Assembly: GCA_029448655.1 (NCBI GenBank)
Contig: JACCLO010000002.1
Location: 1,364,001-1,428,000, forward strand
Reading direction: 5' to 3'
DNA: 64,000 nt
From: Wolfiporia cocos
Taxonomy: Eukaryota > Basidiomycota > Agaricomycetes > Polyporales > Phaeolaceae
Below the pieces are notes generated by a model. The model made no database searches, was not told the DNA's origin, and worked only from the letters and a program-made list of their open reading frames with translations. A program made the translations under genes and the position numbers. Below are positions 11,516 to 23,600 of the stretch, piece by piece (the stretch's first letter is position 1; each line of letters begins with the position of its first letter).

Positions 11516-12136
11516 CAAATAATCGATGGCTGACAAACCAACAATGTTACAGTGTCTACAGGGACTCAGCATGTATCTATTACGTTAGTTGTTCTAGCTG
11601 ATTTTACTCGTTGTCTAGGTTGCAACGAGTGTTGCATACGAAATATCCTGGTATTACGACACAGTGCGAGCTATCTGTAGTACGTGCGGTATGATACGAG
11701 ATTCTCCTGTATGACGGTGTCGGCATTTGAGCGTGAAGGCCAGAGTATTCAGGATCAAACGCACAGCTGACTTCATGCACGACCGATCATATCTTTTCGT
11801 GAATTAATAAGGCGCAATCACAAACTGTCCGCTGACAAAACAACATAATGATACAGGTGCTGCCCAAGAGGTAAGGAATGTCATTCGCAAGGATAAACGT
11901 CCAATTCGATGGACGATGATAGAACACGGCCGCTCCAAATCGTGCGCAAAGTGAGTGCAAGGTACACGTTGCGGACAAGTCGTGATATCTGAATGTCACA
12001 TCAGTTCTGAAATCATAATGATTTACATTGATCATGGTAGTCGACCACGTACCTATTGGGAACGGAACAATGGCAAGAGCGCTTCACTATCCGGCTTTTC
12101 TACCAGTTTAGTGGCACGAGTATGGACAATTCCATA
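11516..12136. other. Intergenic, nothing recognised
   Basis: Only short ORFs without family resemblance were seen on either strand, with no clear repeat. Confidence 0.5.
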
Positions 12137-13509
12137 TCACCGCGTATCAGTCTTCACGGTCAGATTTTCACGGTGATGCGCGGCAGACTTAGGCAATTTT
12201 GTCACGATCTTGTCCCTGTACTGGTCACAGTCCTTGGCCGCTTCGTCAAAATGGAAGATGAAGTTCAAATCCTGAAGGCGCGCGAATCGATTGCTAGATA
12301 GGAGATCATCCAGTGCATCGTTCAACAGTGCCAAGTTCGTGATCGAATCTATGCCTGTGTGTTCACCGGAAAGCTGTAGCGTGAGCTTGCTGATATCTCC
12401 AGACTGTATCTCCGAGAGAATGGCGACCAATATAGATGGGTCGGAGACATCCAGAGGAACATAAAGGTCGAATGTTCGTAAACGAGTGAAATGGAGAAAG
12501 CGTATAGGTGATGACGTCGCCGGAAGGGCGGCTGGCGTGCCGGATGCGCGCGGAAATTGAATGGAATCGCTGGGGGATGACCATAGGTCGGTACACTCGA
12601 TCTTGAGATGCTGGAGACTTGGACTCGTATTTTGCAATAGTAATTGGAGACAGCTCAAGGTGAGTTCCTCTGTCTGCGAGGCCAATTAATGTGTAAATCG
12701 TCAATGTCAGAGCAAACACGGACGTACGCAAAGAGAAGTGAGAGGTAGCCTAGCATCATGGCCACCGATCCGCGTAGAGCACGAATGACTGCCTGTCCGC
12801 GCCCATCTGACATTATAGCATTCGAGCACAGACAAGCTGGGAAATGACATGATAAAGCGGTAAAAGTCAGCCTTTGTGCGGAACTGCACCGCATTTAACA
12901 GGAGACTCGAAACCAGTTTCAGTTCCCGCAGGGCCACAAAATGACAGGCAGTCAGCACTGGAGGTGGCTGTTCGATGGAGGAGTATATCGTGACCCTCTG
13001 GAGGTTGGGCAGCCTCCGAGCCAACAGTAGGGGAAAGCTGAATATGTTTTGTAGAGTGCTGTTGTCCCAGTCCTGATGCCACACTACGGTTAGTTCCCGA
13101 ACGAAGTCGGCGTTCTCTGAATGCGCCATTAGAGACTTGTGAAAGCAATATAGCTGGTTCTCCCCACGGATGGTCGTGACCTGGTAGAGATGGTAGCGGC
13201 TCCGCGGAGACCATGACCGACACGTCCGTGCACAGGCGGCCAGCGTTTTGTTGGGAAGTCTTTGTAAGCTGATGCAGTCGATAATCTTTTCCCAAACGTC
13301 GACGGGGAGTGATGGATACGTCCTTGGGCTCGGATTTGATACGCGACGAGGGAAAACTGTGGCCCCATCAATGGCGGGTATTCAGTCGAAATGGTACGAT
13401 TGAATGAAAGGATATTATCCACGCACGTATTGCAACCATGAAACCAAGGGGAAAGCTCTGTGTCATCACCTAGCGCGAAAACTGCTATGATACGCCCGTT
13501 CTCCGACAC
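12137..13509 (-). CDS. F-box / leucine-rich-repeat-like protein
   Basis: Near the N-terminus is an F-box, LPVDVWEKIIDCISL, followed by NKTLAACARTCRSW, the usual fungal F-box layout. Downstream, leucine-rich segments (ARRLPNLQRVTIYSS, FVALRELKLVSSLLL, PSLSVLECYNV, LQHLKIECTDL) look like degenerate LRRs. Such proteins normally recruit substrates to an SCF ubiquitin ligase. One intron is clear: 12674-12727 (GTACGT...GCAG, phase 0) joins TSLC to TEELTL. The F-box frame has no ATG of its own, because a stop lies just upstream. A proposed first exon starts at ATG 13509 (MSENGRIIAVFAL) and splices at CTAG|GTGATG to CACAG|TTTTCC. That start is inference, and a 5'-truncated pseudogene is possible. Family size expansions of this type are common in basidiomycetes. 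Confidence 0.7.
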
Positions 13510-14786
13510 TTGGAAGTGGCCGTCAGTGTCAGGTAGCCCGTTAGAGGTTTAGCGATATGCGAGGCTCCGTGAACCGTGTAATTCGATGACAAAACTAGTT
13601 TGCTAGTGGTGGTATGCAGATAAAGTCGTTCACATAAGTCTGACGGCGTGACGCAAAATGGAGCTGGAACGGCGGTGTTGCGGTAAGCAGCAGTGATCGG
13701 GCGGTGAATCTGGTCGTTTGTGTTCATTCCGAGCTATGAGCTATGTACAAAGTCGCGGCCACCAGCAAAAGCCCAGAGCACGTGTAGATCAGCGCCTTCT
13801 GGACTAGCTTGTGAGGGTTGTCCGGGTCATCAGCCGTTGTAATGGCTCTGCCAACTTGTGGCCCCGATATGGAAGCCCCCGCCGTACAAATAGCAAGCCA
13901 TCTACCGTACGCGTGATGTGTGCTTTATCATGAGCGACGAACCGCATCTGCAGACTCAACGACAGATACGTCATTTTGAGGGCTAGCATGTTCCACTGAG
14001 CCAGGTCGCACGAGATTTATAGGCTCATTAGCGAGTGCTCATCATCGAGCAGGGCTGGTTTCTGTTTTTGAACGTGCCTCTGTGTATGAGTTTCATTTCT
14101 GATACGAACTACCATGTATCAGACTCACAGTAGTGAACAACTCAAAATAGATTGCCTATAGAGGCTATGGATGCATGAAGACAGCTTGAGTGAGAAGGAT
14201 TGATTACGTCCCGATATCTGGAAATTCTGTTGGCACAATGGACCGCAAAGTGCATCCGAAAATATCAGTAGGGATGTCTGCCTAGTCTGCAAAAGGGGCG
14301 CCATGAAGCACAAGCATGGTGTATAACTGCGGTATCTGTATATCCGCGAAGCACAGCAGAACCCTTATCTGCGTATCCGTACCAAGTCGTACTATCTAAA
14401 CATTCTTGTTAATGACCGTTCAATGCTTATATCAGCTAGTCCCTCAGTTCCGGTTAGCTATGGACATCTGTGGGTGTGTCAAGTGAAGTCTCTCCATCGC
14501 GCTACTGACTCCACTGATTGAAGTGATGCCTCTGTACGATGACTGCCAGGGTGAGTGGCCCAGCCCGGAGTGAACATATGCTCACGGTACGCCATTCATA
14601 CCGGTAGCTATAACTTCTCTCGATAGCGTGAAAGATATCTATCCTCCAAGTGTCCCAGCGGAATGCGACGCTGTACACTGACACTGTAGGTATATTGGCA
14701 TTCCAGAACGTGATAGGACATATATAAGTTGAAGGCGGCCAGATGAGGCGTCGGGATCATCGCGGGCACCGCTACGACCCTACGAA
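13510..14786. other. Intergenic, nothing recognised
   Basis: An 80-codon minus ORF at 13485-13727 has no recognisable motif. No repeats or splice-linked coding blocks could be supported. Confidence 0.5.
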
Positions 14787-15373
14787 ATGCCTCTCCTACG
14801 ACTGAATAATGCGCAGCGCCTGGCCCGTGCTGTCTACAAACCACCAATTGCTATACCTTGGACAACCGCTAGCAGTAGAGCAGCCTGCAAGATGCTAAAT
14901 GGCATACGTAGGCGTTGCTGGGATATGTCCCTGGCTCGAATTCAATATCTAAAGTCAGAGAAGACCCCATCGTCAGTGAGATCAATTCCATCGTTCCAGA
15001 CGGCAAGGCGACTGACCAAATCATCCAGGGCTCGGAGTACTACTGCAGATCTCACGACACGTGTAAGAAGATCTCTGGGCATTAAAGTACTCCGATGGGA
15101 GGTCAAAAAGAGCGATGCCTGGACATGGGAAGCCGTAGCTTACAGTAAGTGAGCTCCTGGCAGATTGTGTTTGATTCTGGTACTGAATCTCCACAAGTCC
15201 ATGAAAGTGAGTTCGGGCGAGGACAAGGAGTGTCTGAGCAAGCTGCCAAGAATAAAGCTGCCTCTCAGGCAGTCCCAGCGCTAGAGTCCGCTTTGAAGAC
15301 CAAGAGTAGAAAGACAGGGAAAACAACAGTATCAAAGAGATCCGACGCGCGTACCGGTGGGATGCGAGAGTAA
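14787..15373 (+). CDS. Small protein with a C-terminal dsRBD-like domain
   Basis: The simplest model has two exons, 14787-15144 and 15198-15373, joined by a clear 53-nt intron (GTAAGT...ACAAG). The junction gives RWEVKKSDAWTWEAVAY then IHESEFGRGQGVSEQAAK. This matches the second half of a double-stranded-RNA-binding domain: a W-rich strand, the EFGRGQG turn, then a helix of the SxxAAKNKAASQA type. A basic tail (KTKSRKTGKTTVSKRS) follows. The first 100 residues are unrecognised. A second reading frame over 14912-15080 (containing VPDGKATDQIIQGSEYY) also looks coding, so the 5' gene structure may differ or the gene may be frameshifted. No catalytic domain is present. Confidence 0.45.
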
Positions 15374-16109
15374 CTCTCAAGCTGTTTCTGCAAGACGCTA
15401 ATTTGGGCGGTTGGTCGACGGCATCAGTGGGTCGTCATTCGAGGGATAAGGCGAAGACTTAGGAAGAGGATGCAGCATTGGTCGTTTGAGAATGGAATAA
15501 TTTGACGACACATGAGGCAGCGGAGTATACGCAGGTCGATCTACTCCGATAGAAGATAGTGAAACTCTTTATGTAGTATCCCGTGCTTCGGAAGAGCGAA
15601 CACAGCAGTTGCACTTTGTATACACACCAGGTACAAGTATAATTTGTCTAGGCTACATGTCCAGTCAGTATGGATGCAAGTTGACAAGTGGAGATGAATG
15701 TAAGGTCACACAGTATGCTTCCCCATGAGAGGTTTGAGGACCATGCTTTTGACATACACAAGCTGCACTTACTTCAACTTACTTGTGCAATCATTGTTCT
15801 GTTCTGCTGATAGGGACGAGGCAAACATCAATGAATGTTTGAAGTATATTTGTGATCTATGACAGTGAGAGATAGCAGTGCTTCAAAACGTTCAAACGTT
15901 CACCTGCAGTAGTACATCTGAATGTGGCTTCAGGATCGGAGAAGATCCTCGGAGCGAGATGAACGCTGAGCGTTCGAGCGCCAATTACTTCGGAGCCGGC
16001 AGCAATTGACGTGACCAATCGGCGCCCGTGTGCCGGTCGTCTCTGATCGTGAGCCAGCTGCAGGCGACTGCCCATAAACCTCCTTGCAACAAAGTTAATC
16101 CATCCAAAC
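15374..16109. other. Intergenic; promoter of TBCA at the 3' end
   Basis: No gene is seen. The last 130 bases (about 15983-16109) are the sequence duplicated at 11.3 kb and probably include the TBCA promoter and 5' UTR. Confidence 0.55.
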
Positions 16110-16607
16110 ATGAGCGACACCGCGACTATCCGCCGCCAGCTCAAGATCAAGGCTGGCGCATGCAAACGGTCGGAATACCACACGAATTCTAGATGATTTA
16201 TTGACCAGTAGTGCTGCAGTCTGTATAAGGAGCACAAGTCATACCAGAGGGAAGAGGAAGAACAGAAACGCAAGCTAGACAAGTTCATCGCTAATCGTGC
16301 AGAGGATTGGGACATCAAGAACGCGGTATGCATGCATCGCGCTGATTGCTCTAGCTGAAGGCTGATGAGCCCCGTATCGCGATGTGCAGAGGCTGATGTT
16401 GGAGGAGTCGCAGAAGCTAATCAAGGAGACCAGCAGCCGCCTTGGGGGATCCGTGCAGGAACTGCGCGAGTTGATTGTGGGTGCTAAGCTATTTTAGTCC
16501 ACGCGTTTGCTGAGATCATGCAGGTATCCGCGGAGAAGGATCCGGAGTTGAGTGAAGACGAGGCGTTAATTCAAGCGCAAGAGGCTTTCGAAGAAGTCAG
16601 CGTCTGA
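16110..16607 (+). CDS. TBCA: Tubulin-specific chaperone A (tubulin-binding cofactor A)
   Basis: Four exons (16110-16168, 16220-16325, 16390-16476, 16524-16607) give a 111-residue protein, the normal size for cofactor A (yeast Rbl2). All introns are GT-AG and all phases agree. The product starts MSDTATIRRQLKIKAGACKR. It continues with the charged helices of a three-helix bundle (EEEEQKRKLDKFIANRAEDW, MLEESQKLIKETSSRLGGSV) and ends in an acidic EEVSV. Cofactor A captures free beta-tubulin during tubulin folding in the cytosol. The gene converges on Med11, with 74 bp between the stops. A broken copy of its 5' end lies at 11.3 kb. Confidence 0.93.
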
Positions 16608-16681
16608 AGCCGAAGTCGGACTTGTTGAGAAGGCTCGATACTGTATCTATAAAATGATGCAAACACCACTATGTTGCTCAC

Positions 16682-17349
16682 CTAGAATGTCGTATTATGC
16701 GCGCCTTCTGCAGCCTTCTCTCGCTCCCGTGCCTCTTTCAGCCTCGTCAAAGCATCCAGGATGCCTTTCCATGCGTCTCTTCCCACCCTCTCTTCCTGTA
16801 AACCGCGACTTCCTGTGTTGACCTCCTCTTTCGCGGGGGGAACCCCTACTCCGAGGCTGGGAGGGACGAAATTGGGAGGAGGTGCGTTGATTGCAGAAGG
16901 AGCAATACGGGATTGGCGGATGTGAGCAAGAGATGAGCGGATAGCGATATGAATTGCCTGCATTGATGCGACATGAGTTCAGGGTGCTTCCGCCTTATGA
17001 GCAAGTGAATGCGTACATCGAGCCGCTCAAAGTATTCACTAGCTTCCAGCACGAATTGTTCAGACCTCTCGCCGCCCTGTGGCAAGCCATCTTCCGGCCC
17101 GTCCGTCTGAGGAAGCGTCAACAAGGAGATGCAGGATGCTGCCAACGACATAAGACGACTGATGTCCTGTACCGTCGTCAACTTCCAAACATAATGTAGC
17201 TGGGACAGTCATTTGACCTTCTCTACCTCTCCTAACGCATATATCTGTCGCGCAGTCCGACTGGACATCCATACAGGGTCAATGTCGGTAGCAACATCGA
17301 CCGGGTTCTCGTTATGCAAATTCGTAGTTGTACTACCATTTGTCGCCAT
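16682..17349 (-). CDS. MED11: Mediator complex subunit 11
   Basis: Three exons (17349-17218, 17181-17017, 16957-16682) encode 190 residues. The Med11 core is visible: SSRTARQIYALGEVEK, SCISLLTLPQT, LPQGGERSEQFVLEASEYFE, RSSLAHIRQSRIAPSAI and a C-terminal helix ERVGRDAWKGILDALTRL. Med11 pairs with Med22 in the Mediator head and helps recruit TFIIH and RNA polymerase II in the nucleus. The first intron is only 36 nt, at the short end for this window, and its donor is GTCAAA. All exons join in phase 0. The gene is divergent from FAB1, with 324 bp between start codons, so they probably share a promoter region. Confidence 0.88.
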
Positions 17350-17673
17350 AGCTAGATATTTCTGAGAAGATGGTTGGCTGGCGATAGTATTCTATTTCAT
17401 TGAGTTCGTAGCACAACTTAGGGGCGCCCCTAGCAACAAGACAAATGCGAGCTATTACGGCCACAGGCCGCGGTCGAAGCAGTACAGGCGCTTGTCGGTG
17501 TATATCCTCGGCGTCTAGCCATTTCGATCGGTACTAGTACTATGCCTAGTCTCAGCTCTGAGCTCGGCTTCAACGTCGCACCTGCACACATACCTGATAT
17601 CGCTCTCGGTTGCCTTGTGTAATCTTACGATGCTCTGTTAACTTGTTTCTATCTATTCTGTGTACACGACACC
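17350..17673. promoter_or_regulatory. Divergent promoter region of MED11 and FAB1
   Basis: Gene-free 324-bp spacer between two outward-facing start codons. It ends in a pyrimidine-rich stretch before the FAB1 ATG. No TATA box or specific operator can be assigned. Confidence 0.5.
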
Positions 17674-20600
17674 ATGATGGATTCGTCGCACACCACGACT
17701 GGTAATCACCTCGGCGGCAGCGAGCACTCCTCCCGCTCGCGTGTTAGCACCAAGATCGTTGACGATGTAACCTGCTTGACATCTTTCAATCCTTTCTCAG
17801 AGGAAGATGAGCATGATCAGTCGTCATACGCCTTGGTCACATCTCTATTCTCGAAGGTGAAGAACACCTTGGCTGCTCCATTATCATCTGCAGTTGCGTC
17901 CACCAGCACAGGTCACAGTAATAGTAGTAATCAGGCGGAGAGGCCTGTCGAGCAACGGAGGCCCACAGTCTCCAATGCACCATCCAACCTCTCTGGTAAA
18001 TCCCCAAGCGACCGTCTCAACCGTTTCAACGTTGCAGCATCCAACCCCGCACCTCCTATGGTCTCTTTGACGCCAGTGGTCTCGGAGACGCCATCATACA
18101 ATGCTGAGAACGATAGGCCACCGTCTCGAAGTGGCTCTTACTATTCCCCGGACACCCCAGATGGTGGCGTCTTTGGCACCGCGATCCCCGGGTTTCCCAT
18201 TCCTCAGGACAGTGACGCGAGGAGCGTCAGGACTGCTACTAGCCTCAGGCGATCTGCCTCTGTATCCAAGGTGATTCGCAGAATTAGAGGAGAAGGTAGG
18301 ATTTGATTATTAGCTACATACCGAACCATGTTCATGTGCTTCAGGTCTGTCGAGGGACTATTGGATGGACGACGAACTCTGTAAGGAATGTTACGATTGC
18401 AAGAGCGTCTTCACAGCTTGGCGCCGTAAGCATCATTGTCGCATCTGTGGTAAGCCTACAATGCTAATTGCCTTTCAGTATGCAAGCTCTCTGACGAACG
18501 ATATCTAGGCCAGGTCTTCTGTTCGCGTTGCGCCTCAAACATCATCAAGGGTGCGCGATTCGGTCACAATGGTATGGTCAGGGTCTGCAATCTGTGTCTC
18601 GAGAAGCTCGCCAAGGTAGACGACGACGATGACGACGACAGACGTTCGGTCACATCCAGCGTGACCGCATCATTCGCTGCACATCAGCTGGGCGGAGAGT
18701 CTTTGTCCTTCTTGACGCATCATCCACAGTCCCCGTTCGCTGCTTCCCATATGTTTGGACGGTCAGATGAGCCGTTCAACCTCTTCTCTATTGCGGAAAC
18801 AAAGCGGCGCCGTGATTTCGACGATGATGGCTCTCGACCCTTAACACCACTTGATGAGAACCGAGACAGATTCAGTCGCGACAATCCAGTACCTTTCCGC
18901 AGAGCCGTCACTGAGGAGGAGAGGGACACCACTACGCTTTCTGGTGGGCCCAATAATGAGGACTCGCCTACTGCCCTGGGGGTAAGCACACCTGTTGACT
19001 TTCCGAAGATGGTGCCCGTCCCGTTTCCTGGATCTACTAGTTCCATTCAGTTCCCCATAAGCTCTCCAGAACAGGGAGGGTATCCTTTCGACAGTCCTGG
19101 CGTGCTAAGGTCTCGCTACAATTCATACGCAGACCTTGACGCGGGGACACCGATTCGCAGTCGTGTGCATAGTCATAGCCTCGAAATGGGAGAGCCCGGG
19201 TGGCGGATCAGGCGAGAGAGCACTGCGTAGGTGATACTGCGGGTGTCTAGAGCAGATCTACTGAAAACTACCTGGACAGATATGCACAAGAGCTGAATCT
19301 GATCTCAATGTTCCATCTGCGCATAATGCTTCGACAGATGTTGACAGCAGAACAGATTCCCAACATTGCGGAATGGGAACAGACCTTGCTGCGACTTGGC
19401 CTTCGTATAGCTCGTGAATTGACATTCACTTCACATCTTCAGGGTGAAGGCATGGATGTCCGACGATTTGTCAAGATCAAAAAGATACCGGGCGGTTCTC
19501 CGAGGGACTCCGAGTACGTTGATGGGGCTGTAATTACCAAGAATGTGGCGCACAAGAAGATGCTGCGGGAGCAGCGCAATCCGCGGGTGATGCTTGTCAC
19601 ATTCCCGCTCGAGTTCCATAGAGTGGAAGGTCAATATATGCACTTCGCGCAGCTACATCGACAAGAGAAGGACTACCTGGGAAACCTGGCGAGCCGTATT
19701 GCGGCACTTCGTCCCCATGTGGTGTTGGCGGAGAAATCCGTCTCTCGGGTGGCACTTGATGCTCTTGCTGGTTACAAGATTGCTGTGGCAAGATCAGTCA
19801 AACCATCAGCGATTCAATTTGTCGCGCGCATGACCCAAGGAGACGTATTTTCCTCTATGGACAAACTCGCATTGGAGCCGCGTTTTGGGAATTGCGCGCG
19901 TTTCCGCATCCAGACCTTCGATCACCCGCTCATCCCCGGTCGGCGGAAGACATACATGCGCTTTGAGGGGTGCAACAGTGACATGGGTTGCACAATCGTG
20001 CTGAGGGGCGGCGACATTGACACCCTCAGACGAATCAAGAAAGTCACCCGCTTCCTAGCTTTCATCGTACGGAACCTGAGGTTGGAAACACATCTCTGGA
20101 AGGATTCAGTGATCACACTCCCCCCTCTAACAGCCGTAGCCACGCCTATAACATTGTCGTCTAACTCTTCGACGCCCATTTCCGGCCCGAACACGTCCAT
20201 GCCTCCTCAGTCGTCCTCTCTGTTAGCGCAGTATGCGACATCTCAGCCTTTTGTTGGCGCAGATGAAGACAACTCTGCGCATCTTGAGGCAGATTCCATC
20301 ATCAATGATCTGCCCGGCGAGGAGGCGGAGCAGCTGCGCCTTTCGCGGCGCATCCAAGAGTCACTTGAGCCATATCAGAAGACGTTCATATCCGTCTCGG
20401 CTACTCTGCGCTTCCATCCGCCTTATCCAATCCGCCGCATGAAGGAGTTAGATGATGAACTCATGCATATCAAACGCGAGTGGGAGGACGACGTTATTCG
20501 CCGGGGAGAACACTCAACTCCACATCATCAGCAGGAGGAGACTGTCACGCAAGATCACTCGGCACTTCCCTCACCGGCGCCTCCCTCACCCGACCCGAAT

Positions 20601-23600
20601 GATATTGCTGCCCAGATCGAGTCGCTCGCTGTCCCAGATATTCCTGCCACGCCTATCATGGAGGATAATACCGCAAATGCTGCGCACTCTCAGGGTTACT
20701 TCGACATCAATCCGACATCCTCTAGTATCTTTGCATCTTCCCCGCTTCCCATTAGTCCAATACCACCTCCGGTACCGACAGTAGAACTGCCTGCGCCACT
20801 GGTTACGGCGCAAGATATTGCCTTGGAGAGTCGGTTAAGCTATGTTAAGTGGCAGCATGCAGAGCAGCGGCGCATATGGGAATGGTATCTCCGTAAGAAC
20901 AAGGACGACTTCGACGTAGAAAAGTACCAGTGTATCAGCCTATGGGAGACTACCATACCCATGACAGAGCTCGGTCTGCATCGAGCGTGTTTCCCGCCGC
21001 AGCTCAGGTACATCACTTTCTACGGTGAAAACGACCGTACACTTGGCCAATACATCCATAGATCTGTTATGGATTCCCTCGCCCGGTTCCACGATCCCAA
21101 GGGCATATGCGAGAACAAGAGCTGCAATCTGCCTCTTTCCCGTCATTGTACGGTCTTCACCCACAATGAAACTCGCTTATTTGTGGCGGTAGAGCGATGG
21201 GAAGGGCAAATAAAGCAAGACCAACTTACCATAGCTCCCTCTCCGGAAGAAATCATCACTTGGAGTGCCTGCCGTGTCTGTGGCTCCGCCACCCCTTTCA
21301 TTCCTGTGTCTTTAGAGATGCAGAGGTATTCGTTCGCGAAGTTCTTAGAGCTGCACTTTTACCCTGCAGACGTGCAGTTGGTGCAGGGTGCAGGGTGCCA
21401 CCATAATATTTACCAACATCACATCCGATACTTTGCAATCCCAATCTCTTTGCAAGACTCGAGGCAAGAGTGGATGACGGTGCGGTTCCAGGCGGATCCT
21501 ATAGTGATTCACGAGGTCGTCTATCCGCCGATGCGGATTCGAGTGCGCCCGGAGACGCAACTAGAGATCAGGAATACCGATTTCGTGAAGTTGCACCAAA
21601 GGAACAGCAACTGGTACACCGCTCTCGTGGATGATCTCAAACTCATTAACATCGACGCGGCTACGGGTGACGATGAGGCTGATGCTCGCTTGACAACTCA
21701 GATAAAATTATTGATACAGAAGGCCGAGGCCGAAAGGGCGGAGATCGCGAAATTTATCAATGACGTTTACAATGAGACGCCCCCCACAGATACTCTTGCA
21801 TTGAACCAGATTCGGGCGTTTCGACAAGACAAGATTGTTGCATGGCAGCAGGACTTTGACAAGCTACCTAGACCTAAGGTCTGGGACCGTGCCAGCCGGA
21901 AGACATCAGCATTCGGTTCTGTACGAGCCATGTTTCCTCGGAGATCTGAGTATTATGGCTCTTTAGAAAATCAGAACAATAATTCGGAAGCCGAGGACAA
22001 CGCACCGATCACAAGAAGGCGTGTTACAGGGGATTCCTTCGCCTCGACATCATCCGCTTCCGATGCTTCAGAAACGGAGTCGATTGCCGAAAAGGTCAAG
22101 CCGTCTTGCCCAAATCAAGACTCGTTCATACCGGTTGCCGCAGTGGAGGCCACTGCCGATGCCCTTGCTGACGCCGCTCCAAAATCCGACCCAGATAGCG
22201 ATTCGACAATTGGCGCAAACCGAGTCGAGTCTGCCGTTGCTCCGGGAGCTGTACCATTACCGGCACTAGTGAGAGCTACTGCATGACCATAATTCATGAT
22301 TCGCTGATGGATATCACAGGCAGAGTCAGATACTGACCGTAGTGTTCAATTAGTCTCTCGACTGCCCCGGCGCTCTGTTAACTATCCGAGTGTCTCGGAT
22401 CTGGTGAAAAAGTATCAAGACTATCTGCCACCTCAGGGTGTGGAGGAATTGTCCAAGACTGCCCTCGCTCCACCTGTTCCGCCTTCTGAAAACGAGCAGG
22501 ATCCTGTCACGATTGTGCCTTCGCGACTCCGGAACAAAAGCTCTCGTCAGATGATATATCGGAAATCCTCTATGTCAGATTTCGAGTCCAGTTATGCAGC
22601 TAACATTGCGCCAAGATACCTGATGCATAGCAGGAAACCACAAGGAATGTCATATTATCACAGCAGAATACCTGGCCCGATCGCATCGTCATTCGAATCC
22701 CGAGAGCCCTCTCGTCGCACATCTCCGGATAAACGCTCCTCAGCCGCACACATGAATGACGATGCTTCGACGCTTTCAAGATCAGGATCCCTCATTGTTA
22801 ATGGGAAGAGGAAGGGGAAATCAACTGTACGTAGTTCTGCTACAGAGCGGGCACCCTCAAGACCGACTATCAATGCCGGATCGAAATCCACTCTAAGAAA
22901 ACAAACGGGGACTGGAAACAAGGTGTCCAACATTGCGAAGCACTTCGAACGCATAGGCAGAGATAACGAACGTGCCAGCCGTCGGTATGCTGTGATCCGC
23001 GGGAGGCGACCACGGCCGGTCGCTTCTGCCAGCGCGAGAGTAGAAGTCTTGGAGAGTATTAAGGACGCCATTCGAGATGAGTCAGAGAGCTCGGACTCGA
23101 GCGAGGCTGACGACGAAGGAGACGGTGATGAGGATACTGGTGGTCAAGTCGAGCAGAAGAAGACAGATATCTCACCCATTTCTGCGCCCAAAGAGCCCAT
23201 CACAGATGCGCCTCCAGCATCAGCGACGGTTGACGATGGCGGGGCTTTGCCGTCTGAAGAACCCAACGCAACAGGGTCAAAACAACCGCTTGTACAGGAT
23301 GCAGAGCCCAGTCAGCCTACACCTTCCTCCGTCTCCAACTCTCCGATATTGAAAGCCATGACCCATGAGGCACCGCCACTTCCGTCACCTGCCCCAGAAC
23401 TTGATGTCAATGTCCCACCCGGAAATGAACGCCATTCTATCCTGAAGGCATTTTCTGGGTTCTGGAATCAACCAAATCCGCCTCGCCATCGCGCGGACTA
23501 CGATGGTGACGACCCTATGTCTGACCCAGAACACATCTTCCGCGATTCGTCTATGGTCGTGCGGACTGATGAGCCGACATCAATCATCGCTTTGGCTTTG

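Noticed and set aside
19200..19230. In-frame extension WRIRRESTA then stop in FAB1
   Set aside because: A 56-nt GT-AG intron (19200-19255) removes it and joins both conserved frames in phase, so the gene is not broken here.
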